Positions 5,348 through 5,947 of a stretch of DNA of 5,947 nucleotides are shown in pieces; positions within the stretch are counted from its first letter, which is position 1; each line of letters starts with the position of its first letter. Both the position numbers and the translations under genes were made by a program. Source of the stretch: an uncultured Oscillospiraceae bacterium (lineage in GTDB: Bacteria > Bacillota > Clostridia > Oscillospirales > Oscillospiraceae); the NCBI GenBank assembly GCA_900758955.1, contig CAAETL010000021.1, forward strand, positions 1 through 5,947. The letters run 5' to 3'. The notes beneath the pieces were generated by a model, which made no database searches, was not told the origin of the DNA, and was given only the letters and a program-made list of their open reading frames with translations.

Positions 5348-5620
5348 AATGTAAAACCAATGACTGAGAGAAGTACCTTGTCGAAGAGGCTTTTAGCGAA
5401 CCGCGGAGGGTGAGAGCGCGGTAGCATGCAGGCGGGGGAATGGACTTAGGAGGGCGACCGAACGCGTAAGCCAGTAGTAGTCGACGGCAGCCGCAGCCGT
5501 TATCCCGCGGGGCGTATGTTAGTACGTGATAAGTGGATGCGCAGCATCAAAATGGGTGGCACCGCAGGACGACCGTCTTGTCCCATGAAAGGAAACTTTC
5601 ATGTGGATAAGACGTTTTTT
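5348..5620 (+). promoter_or_regulatory. T-box riboswitch, tRNA-Trp specific
   Basis: This is a complete T-box leader. Stem I runs from about 5360 to 5470; the 5' side of its specifier loop holds AAGTA (5371-5375), and the 3' side reads GAA-TGG-ACTTAGGAG, giving the specifier codon UGG (Trp) at 5441-5443. A hairpin, ACGGC (5484-5488) with GCCGT (5496-5500), is probably part of the Stem II region. GATGC/GCATC (5536-5540 with 5544-5548) is a good Stem III. The antiterminator is ATGGG (5552-5556) with CCCAT (5582-5586), then the 7-base bulge TGGCACC (5557-5563), then GCAGGAC (5564-5570) with GTCTTGT (5575-5581). The bulge start UGGC pairs with an acceptor end GCCA, that is discriminator base G, as in bacterial tRNA-Trp. 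Uncharged tRNA-Trp should stabilise the antiterminator and switch trpB on during tryptophan shortage. Stem boundaries are by eye. Confidence 0.95.
5575..5620 (+). terminator. Regulated terminator of the T-box
   Basis: The arms 5575-5591 and 5596-5613 form a long stem with a GAAA loop: CATGAAAG pairs with CTTTCATG, then one bulged T, then GTCTTGTCC pairs with GGATAAGAC (one G-T wobble). Six T residues follow at 5615-5620. The left arm includes both strands' partners used by the antiterminator (5575-5586), so the two structures are mutually exclusive. This is the default-off state when tRNA-Trp is charged. Confidence 0.93.
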
Positions 5621-5645
5621 ATTACCCGTATGGGAGGAATTGAAA

Positions 5646-5708
5646 ATGCAGAGGTTGGATTTCCGATGGCGCGGCGGCCTACGTATTAGAATAGGACGCA
5701 ACGGATAA
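5646..5708 (+). CDS. Putative 20-residue Arg-rich leader peptide upstream of trpB
   Basis: An ATG at 5646 opens a 20-codon frame ending in TAA at 5706-5708. The peptide is MQRLDFRWRG followed by GLRIRIGRNG. GGGAGG (5632-5637) precedes the ATG by 8 bases, as strong a ribosome-binding site as those of the real genes here. It lies 25 bases after the T-box U run and ends 24 bases before the trpB start, so it is transcribed only on antitermination. It contains one Trp codon (TGG, codon 8) and six Arg codons, several of types often rare in Firmicutes (CGA, AGG). There is no signal peptide or known domain. A precedent for a leader peptide after a Trp T-box is rtpLP in Bacillus subtilis, upstream of rtpA (anti-TRAP), but this peptide is not Trp-rich like that one. 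It could also be a chance frame. Confidence 0.45.
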   Translation: MQRLDFRWRGGLRIRIGRNG

Positions 5709-5732
5709 AGAATAAAAGAGGAGACGATTACC

Positions 5733-5947
5733 ATGAAAACTTACCGTGATTTTGACCGCTATCTGAAGGAATTTCCCGATGAAAAGGGCTACTTTGGCCA
5801 GTACGGCGGCGCATTTCTCCCCCCCGAGTTGGAGCCGGCCTTTCGTGAGATCACAGATTCCTATGAGGAGATCTGCCACAGCGCTCAGTTTATCAGTGAG
5901 CTGCGTCGGATTCGGCGGGAGTTCCAGGGCCGTCCCACCCCGGTGTA
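5733..5947 (+). CDS. trpB: Tryptophan synthase beta chain, N-terminal part
   Basis: The first 71 codons are present; the gene runs off the right edge (full TrpB is about 390-400 residues). TrpB is a PLP enzyme that condenses indole with L-serine to give L-tryptophan, normally in an alpha2-beta2 complex with TrpA. Recognisable N-terminal features are the [19 protein letters not shown] segment (19-37), matching the family's G-FG-FGG-YVPE pattern, and FQGRPTPV (64-71), matching the conserved Y-GRPTPL element. The PLP lysine and other active-site residues lie outside the window. AAAAGAGGAG (5714-5723) ends 9 bases before the ATG. A UGG-specific T-box directly upstream independently supports a role in tryptophan supply. 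The gene is the first full-size one in its transcript, so it may be a stand-alone trpB for indole salvage or may lead a longer operon not visible here. Confidence 0.88.
   Translation, partial: MKTYRDFDRYLKEFPDEKGYFGQYGGAFLPPELEPAFREITDSYEEICHSAQFISELRRIRREFQGRPTPV

Noticed and set aside
5519..5879. Minus-strand frames across the T-box terminator, the short leader frame and the trpB start
   Set aside because: They are antisense to a structured riboswitch and to trpB; no ribosome-binding site or domain supports them.
1..5947. CRISPR array, insertion sequence, tRNA or rRNA
   Set aside because: No regularly spaced repeats, transposase-like frame, terminal inverted repeats, cloverleaf or rRNA signature was seen on either strand.

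Overview
The window reads as a stretch of chromosome from a low-to-medium GC Firmicute. The evidence is strong Shine-Dalgarno sequences (AAAGGAG, GGAGG, GAGGTGA), TTGACA/TATAAT-type promoters with 17-18 bp spacers, and a T-box riboswitch. The gene repertoire (BMP-type permease, NimA-like flavoprotein, YtrA-type GntR regulator with an ABC exporter, T-box-controlled trpB) points to an anaerobic gut Clostridium, most likely the Oscillospiraceae/Flavonifractor side. That placement is inference; there is no rRNA or other phylogenetic marker here.

Layout, left to right. Positions 1-187 (+) hold the C-terminus of a BMP-family (nucleoside/sugar type) ABC permease. It converges on an SDR oxidoreductase (1047-271, minus), with a perfect bidirectional hairpin terminator (205-240) between them. 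A 429-bp divergent intergenic region follows. It contains the SDR promoter, nested inverted repeats of unknown role, and the promoter of a NimA/pyridoxamine-phosphate-oxidase-like flavoprotein (1477-1974, +). A minus-strand block comes next, read from right to left: GntR/YtrA-type repressor (4223-3852), ABC ATPase (3849-2998), ABC-2 permease (3001-2375) and a small zinc-ribbon protein (2281-2060) that ends at a hairpin terminator. The first three genes form a tightly coupled operon, with a 2-bp gap and then an ATGA overlap. Its promoter and a 20-bp near-perfect dyad over the predicted start site suggest autorepression with induction by an unknown ligand.

Divergent from that operon is an EamA/DMT-family 10-TM transporter (4395-5282, +) with its own promoter. 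The right end carries a complete T-box leader (about 5348-5620) with a UGG (Trp) specifier codon, a UGGC acceptor-binding bulge matching tRNA-Trp, and well-formed antiterminator and terminator alternatives. Downstream is the start of trpB (5733 to the window edge), tryptophan synthase beta. Between the T-box terminator and trpB lies a 20-codon Arg-rich reading frame (5646-5708) with a strong Shine-Dalgarno and one Trp codon. It may be a second, translational regulatory layer and is the most interesting item in the window.

Most of the window is ordinary accessory metabolism, transport and regulation. I see no CRISPR array, insertion sequence, tRNA, rRNA or defence system.
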